Both the position numbers and the translations under genes were made by a program. From an uncultured Verrucomicrobiota bacterium (GTDB lineage Bacteria; Verrucomicrobiota; Kiritimatiellia; CAIVKH01), in NCBI GenBank assembly GCA_937872895.1, contig CALMUP010000009.1:62001-126000 (forward strand): a stretch of DNA of 64,000 nucleotides, read 5' to 3'. A model generated the notes under the pieces. The model was not told the DNA's origin and ran no database searches. It saw nothing but the letters and a program-made list of their open reading frames with translations. Below are positions 15,876-26,900 of the stretch, in pieces. Position 1 is the first letter of the stretch. The number at the start of each line of letters is the position of its first letter.

Positions 15876-18800
15876 TTAAACGGGTGAATCAAGAATCTCG
15901 CGGACTTTGCCGCAAAGGGAGGACACGGTAAAGGGTTTTTGTATGTAGTTGCGGCCGTTCGAGGTCTCGTGGGCATCGGGCTGGTGGTCCTCGGCATAGC
16001 CGGAAATGAAGAGGATGCGGAGATCCGGGCGGATGGCGCGGGCGGCGCGGGCAAAGGTGAGTCCGCTCATCTGGGGCATGATGATGTCGGTGAGAACCAG
16101 ATCAATGTCGTTCGCGTGTTCCCGGAAGTAGGCGAGGGCCTCGGCACCGTTTTCACGGGTGGTTACCTGGTAGCCCTTGTCCCGCAGGATGCGGGTGCTC
16201 AGTTCGCGCACGATCTTGTCATCTTCGATCAGCAGAATCCGTTCGGCGCCGCCTGCCGTGGAGGGTGGAGGGCGATCACTTGTGCCGGAAGCCGCAGGTT
16301 CATCGGCCAGCGGGAGGTATATGGTGAATTCCGTGCCGGCACCGACGGTGGAATCGAACAGAATGTATCCGGAGCTTTGTTCGATGATGCCATACACCAT
16401 CGACAAGCCGAGGCCGGTGCCTTTGCCGACTTCCTTGGTTGTGAAGAAGGGCTCGAAGACATGGGGCTTCACGTCTTCGCGAATGCCATGGCCGGTATCC
16501 GCTACTTTCAGCAGGATGTAGCGACCGGGTTTCACCGTGACCAGGCCCTGGGTGATCGGCTCGGTGATCAACCGGTTGGTGGTGGAGATCCTCAATTGGC
16601 CGCCCCCGGGCATGGCATCGCGCGCATTCAGGCACAAGTTGATGACAACTTGTTCAATCTGTCCGGGGTCGACCTTTACGGGGCAAGCTTCCGGAGCGAG
16701 CTCGGTGGTGAGGGCGATGTCCTCGTTGATCAGCCGTTTGAGCATCCGCTCGAGGTCCGCCACGATCTGGTTCAGGTCGATGCTCTTTGGCTCGAGTACC
16801 TGGCGGCGGCTGAATGCGAGCAGTTGGCGGGTCAGGGAGTGGGCCCGTTCGGCGGCACGGCCGATCTCGGTGATTTCCTTGCGCCAGGCATGGCCTTCCG
16901 GGATCTGGGCGGCCAGCATGTCGCTGTAGCCGAGGATGGCGGTGAGCAGGTTGTTGAAGTCGTGCGCCACGCCGCCGGCCAGTCGGCCCACGGCCTCCAT
17001 TTTCTGGGAGTGGCGCAACAGATCCTCGCTGCGGCGGAGGGCATCTTCGGTGCGTTGCCGCTCGGTGATGTCGCGGGCATTGATGATGAAGCGGGTGTTG
17101 CCGTGCTCGTCGCGGATTCGCTGGAAGGCGCATTCGAGGTTCCGCCACTCGCCGGCCGGATGCCGGATGCGGAAGAGGTGCAGGTGGTGGTCCGGGGCGG
17201 CGTGGCTGGGGTCGAACATGGCGCGGAGTTCATTCCAGTCTTCGGAATGGATCAACGAGAAGAAATTCAGTTTGCCGGGTGTTGCGGGATCGATCGCCAA
17301 TTCGCGGTTCACGGACGGGCTTGCGTACAACACATCACCCCGGCTGTCCACCATGATGATGAGGTCCGAGGCGTTCTCGATCAGGGAGCGGAAGTGCTCC
17401 TCGCTTTGGCGGAGGGATTTTTCCGCGCGATGGCGGGCGATGGCCGCGCTGATGCTTCCCGCGATGGTGGACAACGCGGAGGTATCGCTTTCGGTCCAGT
17501 CGTATCCGGCATCCGTCGTGTCGAAACCCAGAATGCCCCAGAATTTCTTCTCAACGATCAGAGGGGCCATCAGGACGGAATTGACGCGGTTCGCATCTTC
17601 GGTGAGGAATTCCAGCACTCTACCGCTGACGATCTTTCCGGAGGCCATGACCGCATGCCAGCGGGGGAAGAATGTTTCGTAGGGAAGGCATATTTCGCTG
17701 GGGGCAAAGGAGCGGTGCTGGGTCGACACCTTGTCGTAGAGGAAGCGGGGGGCCATCAGTGGTTGTTCGCGGCCGGTTCCAGCCTGGTTTTCGCATAGGA
17801 AGATGCGGGTCGCGGGTACCGACGGGGCCATGATGCGGAGGGTTTGTCCGATGGCGAGCAGGACGTCCGGGTTGGTCAGCAATTCATGGTTGGCCTTGGC
17901 CACGGCGCTAAGGATGCGGTCGCGCGCCGCAAGTTGCCGTCCAGTGGCATCGCGGCTGATGGCTCCGCCAAGGTTGCCGGCCATGGCCAGCAGGATGGCT
18001 TTTTCGTTGCCACTCCATTCGCGTGCGGCGCGGGCGTCGTCGAACCCGATGAATCCCCACAGTCGGTTGTCGAGATGGATGGGAACGCGGAGAAACGAGA
18101 CAACCTGCAACGATTCCATCAGTCGGCGTGGACCGGGTGGTAGGCGGGAGGTCAAACCGTCGTAGATCGCCCCGGCCGACAGTCGTTCCAGCATGTCGGT
18201 GAAATCGGGAAGGAACGGCAATTCCTGCCATCGCTCATCGCTGAGGGTCGGAAGGGCGGGGTGCTGAACCCATTCATACCGCTGGCTCATGTTCCACTCA
18301 CCGGTCAGTGGATCCTGTCGGCAATCGAACAAGCTCACCCGGTCAACCTGCATTGATTCGCCGAGGACCCGCAGCGATTCGCGGATGGATGGGTCGAGGT
18401 CGTCGCCTGTCAACAACTGGCTCGATGAGCGGGCCACGCCGTCAAGCACCTGGTCGCGTTTGCGCAGTTCGTCCATGCTGCGTTGGCGTTCGATGATGTT
18501 GCCGAGCAAGGAACAGAAGACCGCAATGACGTCCTGCAGGTGTTCATCGGGTGGATGTCCGGAGATCACCGCATCGTTGCAGAAGACGCCGATCATCCGG
18601 TTGTGTGATCCTTTGATCGGTGTCGTGGCCACCCAGAAGTCACGCACTGTGGCGGTGCGGGCATCGGGCGAGGAGCGTTGGATATCGCGTTCAACGATCC
18701 ATTGCGAACTCTTCCGGCTCCAGGTGCGGAACCGGTTGTCCCATGCGGCATCCATCGGGATGATCTTGTCGCGTTCGTCCGTGGTGCGTCCCTTGAGGTC

Positions 18801-19409
18801 GGTGCCGTAGGTGCCGACGAGGTGGTCGTCGCGGTTCAGCAGGATGGAGCAGCGTTCGATGCGCAGCAACATGCGGGCCAGTTCAACCGCCTTGCGGAGC
18901 AGGGTGTCGAGGTCCGGCGAGGCGATCAGCCGGTCGGCGATTTCCACCACCGCCTTGAGGTCCTGGGTGGTGGTGCGCTCGCGTTTCTCGTTGACCATCT
19001 GGTCGGTGACATCGCGGACGATACCCACCACCCCGGTAACCGCGCCTTGCGCATCGCGCAGCGGGATCCGGTTGATCGAGCACCAGTTGCCTCCTCCGGA
19101 GTGGTCGATCCACTCGATCCTCTCGGGCAGGGTTTCGCCCGAGAGGAGGATCCGTTCTTCGTCGAACCGGTGGGCATGGGCCCGTTCGGGGACAAAAAAA
19201 TCGACATCGGTGTGGCCCCTGATCGCGTCGGGATGATGCTGGCCCAGCAACTCGGCCCAGCGCTGGTTGGCCTGCCGGTACACGCCTTCGCGGTCCTTGA
19301 CGAATACCGCACACGGGAGGTTCTGAAGGAGCAGGTCAAGAAGGCGCTCGGTCAATCCCGAGGGGGCATGGGTCGATGCGTGGGCGTGTTCTGGTTGTGT
19401 CGTCGACAT
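15876..19409 (-). CDS. Hybrid sensor histidine kinase: PAS, three GAF-like domains, PAS, kinase, receiver
   Basis: The protein has 1177 residues from ATG 19409; a GTG at 19433 would add eight, and neither has a strong ribosome-binding site. Domains in order: PAS (about 20-140), three GAF-like modules (about 150-680), a second PAS (about 690-810), HisKA with H816 in [11 protein letters not shown], a HATPase with [13 protein letters not shown] and [11 protein letters not shown], and a C-terminal receiver with the phospho-acceptor D1108 in LVLTDIIMP. No membrane segment is seen, so it probably senses cytoplasmic ligands or redox state. The receiver has no output domain, so phosphate must pass to another protein. 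A terminator at 19477-19505 separates it from tpx upstream. Confidence 0.9.
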   Translation of the reverse strand: MSTTQPEHAHASTHAPSGLTERLLDLLLQNLPCAVFVKDREGVYRQANQRWAELLGQHHPDAIRGHTDVDFFVPERAHAHRFDEERILLSGETLPERIEWIDHSGGGNWCSINRIPLRDAQGAVTGVVGIVRDVTDQMVNEKRERTTTQDLKAVVEIADRLIASPDLDTLLRKAVELARMLLRIERCSILLNRDDHLVGTYGTDLKGRTTDERDKIIPMDAAWDNRFRTWSRKSSQWIVERDIQRSSPDARTATVRDFWVATTPIKGSHNRMIGVFCNDAVISGHPPDEHLQDVIAVFCSLLGNIIERQRSMDELRKRDQVLDGVARSSSQLLTGDDLDPSIRESLRVLGESMQVDRVSLFDCRQDPLTGEWNMSQRYEWVQHPALPTLSDERWQELPFLPDFTDMLERLSAGAIYDGLTSRLPPGPRRLMESLQVVSFLRVPIHLDNRLWGFIGFDDARAAREWSGNEKAILLAMAGNLGGAISRDATGRQLAARDRILSAVAKANHELLTNPDVLLAIGQTLRIMAPSVPATRIFLCENQAGTGREQPLMAPRFLYDKVSTQHRSFAPSEICLPYETFFPRWHAVMASGKIVSGRVLEFLTEDANRVNSVLMAPLIVEKKFWGILGFDTTDAGYDWTESDTSALSTIAGSISAAIARHRAEKSLRQSEEHFRSLIENASDLIIMVDSRGDVLYASPSVNRELAIDPATPGKLNFFSLIHSEDWNELRAMFDPSHAAPDHHLHLFRIRHPAGEWRNLECAFQRIRDEHGNTRFIINARDITERQRTEDALRRSEDLLRHSQKMEAVGRLAGGVAHDFNNLLTAILGYSDMLAAQIPEGHAWRKEITEIGRAAERAHSLTRQLLAFSRRQVLEPKSIDLNQIVADLERMLKRLINEDIALTTELAPEACPVKVDPGQIEQVVINLCLNARDAMPGGGQLRISTTNRLITEPITQGLVTVKPGRYILLKVADTGHGIREDVKPHVFEPFFTTKEVGKGTGLGLSMVYGIIEQSSGYILFDSTVGAGTEFTIYLPLADEPAASGTSDRPPPSTAGGAERILLIEDDKIVRELSTRILRDKGYQVTTRENGAEALAYFREHANDIDLVLTDIIMPQMSGLTFARAARAIRPDLRILFISGYAEDHQPDAHETSNGRNYIQKPFTVSSLCGKVREILDSPV

Positions 19410-19476
19410 GATCGTTACAGGGGTGGATTCCACCCTCGCTGTTCATCTTACACGTGAACCCCCGATTCAGGATAAT

Positions 19477-19505
19477 AAAAAGCCGCGGATCCGATCCGCG
19501 GCTTT
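19477..19505 (-). terminator. Rho-independent (probably bidirectional) terminator after tpx
   Basis: A GC-rich palindrome (GCCGCGGATC and its complement) is flanked by AAAA on one side and TTTT on the other. Reading on the minus strand it ends tpx transcription 25 bases after the stop codon. The symmetric A/T tracts would let it work in both directions. Confidence 0.8.
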
Positions 19506-19529
19506 TCCGGACGGTCTTCCCCCATGGAA

Positions 19530-20036
19530 TCAGGCGTTGGTGACGGCCTGAAGGGCGGACTCGTAGTTCGGTTCCTGGACAATTTCGGGAACCAGTTCGG
19601 CGTGTTTGATCACATTTCGGGCATCCAACACCAGCACGGCACGGCCGAGAAGACCCTTCAGCGGGCCGTCCACGATGGTGATCCCGTAATCGGTGCCGAA
19701 CGACGGGCTCCGGAACGAGGAAAGGCTCACCACGTGAGTGAGTTTCTCCGCGTCACAAAAACGTTTTGCCGCAAACGGCAGATCGGCTGAAATGTTGATC
19801 AGGACCGTATCGCCAAGGGCTCCGACCTCCTTGTTGAAGCGTACGGCCGACATCGCGCAGATCCCGGTGTCCAGGCTGGGTACGATGTTGAGGATCTTCT
19901 TCTTGCCGGCATACGCCGCCAAGCCAACGTCCTGCAAGTCAGCAGCACAAAGGCTGAATGTCGGGGCAGTGGATCCAACGGCGGGCAAATCGCCGACGGT
20001 GTTGATCGGAGTTCCTTTTAGGGTGATCGTGGCCAT
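19530..20036 (-). CDS. tpx: Thiol peroxidase
   Basis: The ATG at 20036 was chosen over an in-frame TTG six bases earlier because AAGGAG sits seven bases upstream of it. The 168-residue peroxiredoxin reduces hydroperoxides with electrons from thioredoxin. The peroxidatic cysteine is C60 in PSLDTGICAMS and the resolving cysteine is C94 in KRFCDAE, as in E. coli Tpx; DGPLKGLLGRAV is also conserved. An additional cysteine (C30) is present. It is a single-gene unit with its own promoter (20067-20094) and terminator (19477-19505). Confidence 0.96.
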   Translation of the reverse strand: MATITLKGTPINTVGDLPAVGSTAPTFSLCAADLQDVGLAAYAGKKKILNIVPSLDTGICAMSAVRFNKEVGALGDTVLINISADLPFAAKRFCDAEKLTHVVSLSSFRSPSFGTDYGITIVDGPLKGLLGRAVLVLDARNVIKHAELVPEIVQEPNYESALQAVTNA

Positions 20037-20066
20037 GTTCAAGCTCCTTTGGGTTGTTGGTGCGCT

Positions 20067-20094
20067 ACTATACTACCGTTTTGGCTGTCGGCAA
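20067..20094 (-). promoter_or_regulatory. Sigma70-type promoter of tpx
   Basis: On the minus strand a -35 box TTGCCG (20094-20089) and a -10 box TATAGT (20072-20067) are 16 bases apart. The start site would fall near 20060, giving a leader of about 24 bases that contains the AAGGAG ribosome-binding site. Confidence 0.5.
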
Positions 20095-20190
20095 CTGGTT
20101 GTGCCGCAGTTCGGTGATGTTTGCCTTTGTACAATCCTTGAACTTTTCCTGACGGGTGTGGTACGTTCCCGGCAACTCGAGGAATTTACC

Positions 20191-20967
20191 ATGAAAAAAG
20201 TCGTATTCATGTTGCTGGTGGTCATGTTCGGCATGGGCCGCGACGCCGAGGCCCGCGGTCGTCATTATGACCTGATTGTTGCTCCGGCCCGGTTCTCCGT
20301 CATCCAGGTTCTATTTGATGTCGCGGCGAACCGTCCTTCGGTGCTGGTTTCCTACCAGGGCGAGGCGACTACGGCCGAGCCGCTCCTGCACGTATGGAAC
20401 GGCACGGCGTGGGATCCGATCACCCTGCATGACCTGCGCGAGATCAGTTTTGTTCAGAAAACCCCGACTCGTGCCGTGTTGGTGGGCGGGGATGATCTGC
20501 TTCCGGCATCCGTCCGGGAGAGCGTGGCCTGGATGCCGGAAGTGGTGTTTGTGCGAGATCTGGCGAACGCCTCGTTGTTGAATGAATTTGGACGTATTCA
20601 AAGCTGGTCCAAGCGCGAGTGGAGCTGGTTTGCCACCCGGTACAACCTGAGTCTCGAGGATGAAGCGGCGCCGATGCGGGCGCGTAGCTGGTACGACCAG
20701 CCGGCTTCAGCCGTTCGCCGCAATGTCGAACAACCGGTAGCCCCGGCGGTTCGTCCGGATGCGGGTACGCCTCGGCAGCCTATGCTTCCGCCTTCCAATC
20801 TTCCTCTGCAATCCGAACTGTACCGCCCGTCCGATGTCCCTGCTCCTGCCCCGGTGGCCGAGGCCCCGGTGGTTGAGAACGTGACCGTTTCCGACGCTCC
20901 CGTGAGTGAAATCGTTGAAGTGGTCGAGCCGACGGTGGAAGCGCCGGTTGAGGCACCCGTCAAGTAA
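20191..20967 (+). CDS. Secreted hypothetical protein with proline/valine-rich tail
   Basis: The start at ATG 20191 follows a GAGGAA ribosome-binding site and gives 258 residues. The longer frame back to 19738 runs through tpx and was rejected. A short signal peptide (KKVVFMLLVVMFGMGRDAEA) leads to a globular region of about 150 residues, rich in aromatic residues (SWSKREWSWFATRYN). The last 90 residues are low-complexity, rich in Pro, Val and Glu with APVAEAPVVE-like repeats, typical of a linker or wall-spanning tail. The family is not recognised. A small lipoprotein gene follows 26 bases downstream, suggesting a two-gene envelope unit. Confidence 0.68.
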   Translation: MKKVVFMLLVVMFGMGRDAEARGRHYDLIVAPARFSVIQVLFDVAANRPSVLVSYQGEATTAEPLLHVWNGTAWDPITLHDLREISFVQKTPTRAVLVGGDDLLPASVRESVAWMPEVVFVRDLANASLLNEFGRIQSWSKREWSWFATRYNLSLEDEAAPMRARSWYDQPASAVRRNVEQPVAPAVRPDAGTPRQPMLPPSNLPLQSELYRPSDVPAPAPVAEAPVVENVTVSDAPVSEIVEVVEPTVEAPVEAPVK

Positions 20968-20993
20968 ACCGAGCCTCCGGTTGGAAGATCGGC

Positions 20994-21323
20994 ATGCGTC
21001 GTATCGCTTTCTTGTTGATGGCGGTGATTCTGGTCGCCGGTTGTGCAACCCAGCGGGTCACGATGGAGGATCGCGCCATCAATGAGACGCGCCTCTTTGT
21101 GACCCGGTCCGGCGAGAACGTCACCTTGTCCTGGGAAACGGAGCCTGGTATGGCCTACACCGTGCTCTATAATCATACCCGCAGTGCGAAATCCCCGTGG
21201 AAAGTGCTTCCGGGCTTCGACCTGATCCGTGGTACCGGCAGAACGGTGACCTATACCGATCGTGTTCCCGCACAGGAAACCCGGTATTACCGGTTGCATA
21301 CGACCTCCGCGATCAGTCTTTGA
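20994..21323 (+). CDS. Small lipoprotein, hypothetical
   Basis: The 109-residue protein has a classical lipoprotein signal (AFLLMAVILVAGC, with the acylated cysteine at residue 17). The mature part has a fibronectin-like beta pattern, for example NVTLSWETEPGMAYTVLY and ETRYYRLHT, similar to short carbohydrate-binding or FN3 strands. It follows the secreted protein gene by 26 bases on the same strand. Its last 11 bases overlap the convergent exonuclease/phosphatase-family gene. Confidence 0.7.
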   Translation: MRRIAFLLMAVILVAGCATQRVTMEDRAINETRLFVTRSGENVTLSWETEPGMAYTVLYNHTRSAKSPWKVLPGFDLIRGTGRTVTYTDRVPAQETRYYRLHTTSAISL

Positions 21324-22254
21324 TCTGGAACACGGCGAAAATGGGCCGGTGGTCGGAGGCCCGGTAGGTCAGCGAATCGCGGATGACCCCCGATTTTCCT
21401 TCGATCCATCGGGCCTGCATAGCCGGATTGACCAGCATATAGTCGATGCGCGCGTACCCATCCTCCCGTTGGTAGTAGTGTGTCCAGCGGTCGCCCTGTG
21501 GGTCGGCCAACGGAAGGTCGGCAAGGGCCAGGTTATCCTGGGCGATCAGTTCACGCATGGCGGCGGAGCTGTAGGCATCGTTGAAATCCCCGCATACCAG
21601 GGTGGGTTTTCCCGGATGCTCCCGTTCCAGGCGGCGCAACTGGGTTGCCAGCAACCTGGCCTCGTTGCGGCGCATTTCCGTTTGGCCGGCCTCGTGGAAG
21701 GTCTTGGCCTTCAGGTGGACGTTCACAATGCGGAACGTCGCGCCACCAGCCTCGATATCAACCTGCTGAAATCCGCGCAGCACAGGGAAGGTGCGGCCTT
21801 GAATACTGTAGAAGAGGTTGGTCAGGGGTTCGCTTCCGGTGATTGGATACCGGCTGAGCAGGCCAAGGGTCACATACGAGGCTGCGATATCGAGGTGGTT
21901 GTAGTGGGGGTAGTCCAGTCCGGCGGCGCGCAACCGGTTCCGCAAATCCGTCAGGGTGGATGCGTCGCCGAGTTCCTGCAGGACGAGGATGTCGGGGTTG
22001 GCCCGCCGGATCACCTCGATCAGCGGGTTGATCTCCGTGTCGGGCTTGAAATCGTCTTCCTGCCCGTCGTTATCCCGGTCAATATTCCGGTACATGCGCA
22101 GGTTGTAGGACATGACCGACAGCTCGCCGTTTCCGGGAGGCGGAAAATACGGCGCGGGTGCCGGTTCTCGCCGGCTGCAGGAAGCCGTCCATGCCACCAG
22201 GGCCAGCACGCCGAGCCACCGCAGGGCGTTGCGGCATGACCGGGGATGCTTCAC
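21313..22254 (-). CDS. Endonuclease/exonuclease/phosphatase family lipoprotein
   Basis: The 313-residue protein starts at a GTG that overlaps the upstream TPR gene stop (GTGA), so translation is coupled. A signal with VAWTASC provides a likely acylated cysteine at about residue 26. The catalytic fold of the DNase I/sphingomyelinase superfamily is visible in order: MSYNLR (Asn), LVLQELG (Glu, metal), VNVHLKA, CGDFNDAYS (Asp/Asn), IDYMLV and SDHRPI (catalytic Asp-His). Members cleave phosphodiester bonds of nucleic acids or lipids. The substrate cannot be told, but periplasmic or surface location favours an extracellular substrate. An acidic insert, DRDNDGQEDDF, looks calcium-binding. Confidence 0.85.
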   Translation of the reverse strand: MKHPRSCRNALRWLGVLALVAWTASCSRREPAPAPYFPPPGNGELSVMSYNLRMYRNIDRDNDGQEDDFKPDTEINPLIEVIRRANPDILVLQELGDASTLTDLRNRLRAAGLDYPHYNHLDIAASYVTLGLLSRYPITGSEPLTNLFYSIQGRTFPVLRGFQQVDIEAGGATFRIVNVHLKAKTFHEAGQTEMRRNEARLLATQLRRLEREHPGKPTLVCGDFNDAYSSAAMRELIAQDNLALADLPLADPQGDRWTHYYQREDGYARIDYMLVNPAMQARWIEGKSGVIRDSLTYRASDHRPIFAVFQIKD

Positions 22255-23627
22255 GAAGCGTAGAACGACTCGATCTTTGCCGCGACATCGCGGTAGGAGA
22301 TATCGACGCCGTAGATTTCCTTGTAGTAGGCGAGCGCCTTGTCCTTGTTGCCCATTCGTTCGGACAGCGTACCCAGTTCGTAGAGCAGGTCCTTTTTCGT
22401 GTCATCCATGACCGGCAGTTCGGACACCGCCTTCTGCATTTGCTCCAGGGCAATGTCGTTCTGGCCCTTCTGCTTGAAGCACAGACCGAGGTAATACAGG
22501 GCGCGAATGCGTTTCTGCGGGTTGCGCTGGGCCAACTGGAACTGCTGGATCGACTCGTTGATTTCGCCGCGTTCAAACAGCAGGACGCCAAGGTCGAAAC
22601 GGAACAGCAGGTCGTTCGGGTAGCGCTCCACCTTGTCGCGTGCGTCATCGAGCATGAACGCCGCACGTTCCGCCTTCCACGCCTCGACATGTTCCTGGTC
22701 GCCGGCGGCCTCAAACTGGGCAATCTCGAAATCGAGCTTGCGGATGTAGGCGTTGCTGACCGCACGGTCGATCTGCGGATCGGCGCCACCGGTCATTTCC
22801 TGGGCCGCCTTCAGGGCTTCGAGGGCCAGGTCATGCTGGTCAGACTTCAGGTACAGGTCGGCCAGGGCGCGGCGGTAGTTGATGTTCTTTGGATCCGCCT
22901 CGATCTTCTTGAGGGTTTCCTCGATCAGGGCATCGGCATCCTTCGCGCTCTTGACCGCCTTGTTTTGCTGTTCGAGCAGGATGGCCTCCTTCGAGTCCTT
23001 GATCTTGCCGCGGAAATCGCCTTCCTCGGCCCAGCGGCCCTTCTGCATCGAGTCGAGAGCGGTCGAGTCCTTCAACTGCTTGATGGCCTGCGGATCGTTT
23101 GGCAGCAACCGCGCCACTTCCTCGTACACCACACGGGCATCGTGCATCCGGTCAACCTGCTGGTACAAACCGGCCAGTTGGCGCAGCAATTTTGTGTCGC
23201 TCGGGTTGCCTTCCTTGGCCACCTCGAGGGTTAGGATGGCGGCTTCGGGAAATCCCGCGCCGAGCGCCGCCTGAACATTCAGGCTCACAAAGGCCGGATT
23301 GTAGGGGTCGAGCGCCATCATCTCCTCGGACACCTTCAGCGCGCCAGCCGGATCCTTCTTCAAGAGCGACTGGGCCTTCATCGACTTGCCTGCCGCCTTC
23401 ACCTGTACCATGGCCTTCTGGAAGGAGTTCGGAGGATTGGTCTTGTACTTCTTTACCTGGGCGGCGCGTAGAAACTTCCGCGCTTTCAACAGGCCCGGGC
23501 ATACCTCCAAGGCCAGGTTGAACATGTCCATGGCGTAATCCAGGTTGCCCCGTTCCATCGCGGCAAATCCCTTGTCAAAATGCTCACGGGCCTTGCGCGG
23601 CGCCTGTTCAATCTCGATTTCTGCCAT
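22251..23627 (-). CDS. Tetratricopeptide-repeat protein
   Basis: The 458-residue protein is almost entirely helical repeats of TPR type, with the usual small and aromatic positions, for example KGFAAMERGNLDYAMDMFNLAL, LAGLYQQVDRMHDARVVYEEVA, YYLGLCFKQKGQNDIALEQMQKA and LGTLSERMGNKDKALAYYKEIY. About ten repeats fit. There is no signal peptide, so it is probably cytoplasmic. GGGAG precedes the ATG by about nine bases. The stop overlaps the GTG of the exonuclease-fold lipoprotein, and the two form an operon. It is probably a protein-protein interaction scaffold; partners unknown. Confidence 0.85.
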   Translation of the reverse strand: MAEIEIEQAPRKAREHFDKGFAAMERGNLDYAMDMFNLALEVCPGLLKARKFLRAAQVKKYKTNPPNSFQKAMVQVKAAGKSMKAQSLLKKDPAGALKVSEEMMALDPYNPAFVSLNVQAALGAGFPEAAILTLEVAKEGNPSDTKLLRQLAGLYQQVDRMHDARVVYEEVARLLPNDPQAIKQLKDSTALDSMQKGRWAEEGDFRGKIKDSKEAILLEQQNKAVKSAKDADALIEETLKKIEADPKNINYRRALADLYLKSDQHDLALEALKAAQEMTGGADPQIDRAVSNAYIRKLDFEIAQFEAAGDQEHVEAWKAERAAFMLDDARDKVERYPNDLLFRFDLGVLLFERGEINESIQQFQLAQRNPQKRIRALYYLGLCFKQKGQNDIALEQMQKAVSELPVMDDTKKDLLYELGTLSERMGNKDKALAYYKEIYGVDISYRDVAAKIESFYAS

Positions 23628-23972
23628 GATCGATGCTCCCTAAGCTGTTGTCCATGCGACGAAACCGAACCGCCGCATGGCATACAAGCATGCTTCTGAT
23701 ATTGCAAATTCGCCCCACGGGCGCAACCCTTCATTTGCGCGATCGGTGCGCTCAACCCATGATCCGTCAACAAACCGCTTCGATAACCGCGGTGCGCGCA
23801 ACCTTCCACATCTCCCAACCATCACGGAATGAAGAAGATAAAAAAATCGAACGCATTTACAAAATACCTCTTAACAAGATTCACACGCCCAACTAAAATA
23901 GTAAAACGATTTATGCGGCAAGGCGATGCATGGGAAGCATCGTCACCCGCATGGATGATAACAAGGTGCACC
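23628..23972. other. Divergent intergenic region with AT-rich core
   Basis: About 345 bases separate the TPR gene (minus) from the giant amylase gene (plus). The stretch 23830-23910 is unusually AT-rich for this genome and holds a good plus-strand promoter (23871-23899). An in-frame ATG at 23829 would add 48 residues to the amylase, but these lie upstream of its signal peptide and across the promoter, so they are treated as non-coding. Confidence 0.55.
23871..23899 (+). promoter_or_regulatory. Sigma70-type promoter of the giant amylase gene
   Basis: TTAACA (23871-23876) and TAAAAT (23894-23899) are separated by exactly 17 bases, close to the consensus for both boxes. The predicted start near 23906 gives a leader of about 67 bases before ATG 23973, with AAGGTG close to the start codon. 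Confidence 0.6.
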
Positions 23973-26900
23973 ATGTTCAATAAAGTGAAGCGCGGCGTGA
24001 TTTGGCTGGGGTTGGCTGGTTCGTTGGGATTGGCGGTCCCGGGGGCCAGGGCCGAGGTGATGATGCAGTGGTTCGAGACCGAGTGGGAGGAGATCTACCG
24101 CCGCCTGCCGGAAGTTGGTGAGTTCTGGTACGACAGTATCTGGATTCCTTCCCCGTCGAAAGGGCCGACCGGCAAGGGGACCAAGTGGGGCAATGTCGGG
24201 TACAATTTGTATGACCGGTTTGACCTCGGGCAGATTCCCCAGCGTGGATCGTATGCGACCCGTTATGGCGACCTCGGCCAGCTCCGCCAGCTGGTCCGCA
24301 ATGCACACCAGATTGACGTCAAAATGGTTCCCGACGTTTTGATGAATCACAACGGCAACGGTCCGGACTTCCGCTATTACCCTGGTATGGCACCCGAGGA
24401 CTTCCACGTCCAGTTTTCCCAGGGGCACGCCAACACCCTGAATTACCGCCGCGGTCCGCGCATGGACCAGTGGTCGCCGGGCAATGGTTATGGCGGCACC
24501 CTCTGGCAGGAGCTGGTAACCCTGATCGATATCCGCACCGAGGACAGCCCCCGCAACGGCGATCCCAAGCGCTTCACCGGCGGCAACAACACGCCCGGTT
24601 GGAATTTCGTGGACGGGACGTCCTTCCTTCGTCACCGCGGCCAGTACGACAAGTATCCGTATTACCCGGGAGGCTATACCAACGAGAATGCCGCGCGGTA
24701 CCTCGACCGCTGGATTACCTGGCTGGGGAATACCATTGAATTCGATGGATTGCGGCTCGATGCCGCCAAACATGTGGATTACGAGTTCTTTGGTTGGCCG
24801 GGCAATGGTTGGTTGCACGAGGCCCAGTACAACTTCGACCAGCGGTATGGCCGCGACGGCACCGACGACGTCAAGGACACCCTTTTCGGCAACTACGTCA
24901 TTCGCGATGACCTGCTCATCTTCGGCGAGATCCTCAGCTACCAGTCCGAGCTGAACTACTGGTACGGCAACCTTTCCCTCGGCACTGCCGGCAATACGCG
25001 CAATCCAATGCGATTCATCGACTATCCACTGAAACAGAAGCTGTACGATGCCTTCAGTAACGGCAACCTTGGCGGGCTGGTGATGGGCGGTGGTGGCCTT
25101 CCCCCCGAGCAGGGTATCACCTACGCCTGGGGACATGACGAAGCAGGCCCTGGCAAGATCAACCTTGCCTATGCCTATATCATCGGCCACATCGGGTACC
25201 CGATGGTGTATTTCACCGGTAACAACATCACCTGGGCCGACAACAATGTTCGCACTTGGATGCGTCCCGGCTATGACAGCCAGGCCCTCGGCGACCAGTT
25301 CAATGACATCCGCAACATGGTCTTCGTCCACCAGAATTTCGCGCGCGGCCGCGAATGGGATCGCTGGGGCGAAAACGATTTCTTCGCCTTCGAGCGTTTT
25401 GATGACGCCAACAACAACAACAATCCGGATGCCGGCGAGGGCCTGCTGTTGGTTGTGCTCAACGACTCGGGCAGTGACCAGACCCGCAACGGAATCTCCG
25501 TTTCATTCCCGGTTGGCACCGTCCTGAAAGACTACACCGGTCGTGGCGCCGACATCACCGTGTATAATTCTGGTGGTCCGAAAGTGAATGTTACCGTGCC
25601 CGGCAACAACGGCCAGGGCTGGGCCTACTACGCACCCAAGGTGGCCGAGGGCGGCAATGTGAACTTCCGCGACAATGGCAATCCGGCCGGAACCATGACC
25701 TGGGTCGTTCCCGGCGGCATCCATGCCCCGGCCAAGACCCGGCAGGTTACCCGCATCCGTTCGACCAATGTCACCATCGATGTCAATTTCCGTCCTGATG
25801 GCGGCACCGTTGATTCCGCCATGATCAAGTGGGGCCGTGGCTTCTCCCGCCTCACCGCCACCAACTTCTTCAGCGCCGGAAACGACCTTGTGTCTGGTCG
25901 TTACGAAAGCATGAACCAGGTGAATGCCACCAACTGGACCATGAGCTTCTCGATCAATTCGACCAACGTGCCGGAAGGCTTGAATGTCGTGAAGGCCCGA
26001 GTCTTCAACCAGGGCTCCGGCGTTCCCGCCCGGTTCAATACCTTTACCAAGGTCATTTATGTCGACACCCGTGGTCCCGACCTGACCTTCTCGATCCCCG
26101 ATGGCGGCACCATCCGCGGCGATCAGGTGCTCGCCATCGAGAACCCCGACTACACCGCCTATGGCGTCTCCGTCGCCATCAACGGTGGTAGCCCCCAGAC
26201 CGCCTACGAGGTGATCAAGGGGTCGTGGAAGTACAACCTCGCCGGGTTGCCGGCCGGGACCCATACCATGCAGGTCGTCGCCACCGAAGCGGATTGGGCG
26301 CAGCCGACCCGCCAGGTGATCAATACCTCGATCTACAACCGCACCTTCACCGTATTGGCCAATACCCAGACCGCCACCTTCAACCACAGCGAAGGCCAGG
26401 AAATCCAGCTTCCCTTCTTCAAGACCACCGCGCAGGTCTCGGGCTCGCCCTCCAGCGTCCGCCTGTTCTGGAACGGCTATGAACTGCCGTGGAACGCCGG
26501 AACCTACACCAATGTGTTCAACGGCGAAGTGATCTACCGCGATGCCAGCGGCGCCGAGACCAGCCGCCTGTGGGGCGCCTTCGTCAACGGTCCGTCCTTC
26601 TTCGAGATCGTACGCGTCGACGCGGGCGTGACCAACCGGATCACCCGCCGGGTGAACCTGAACCTCTACGGGATCAACGCCATCGACTCCGACGGCGATG
26701 CCATCCCCGACAATGTGGAAATGCCGTTCATCGACAGCCAGGGCGCCCCTGGTGCCGACGCCCCGTGGCCGGGTGATACGAACAAGGACTTCATCCCGAA
26801 CTTCGGTGAAACCTGGACCCGCCTGAATCCGTACAACCACTCGACCTTCTACAGTGGCCAGTGGGATGACAACAATGACTTCGACAACGACGGCTTCAAC

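Noticed and set aside
23829-23972. N-terminal extension of the giant amylase
   Set aside because: It would place 48 basic, AT-rich-encoded residues before a clear signal peptide and would run across a consensus promoter.
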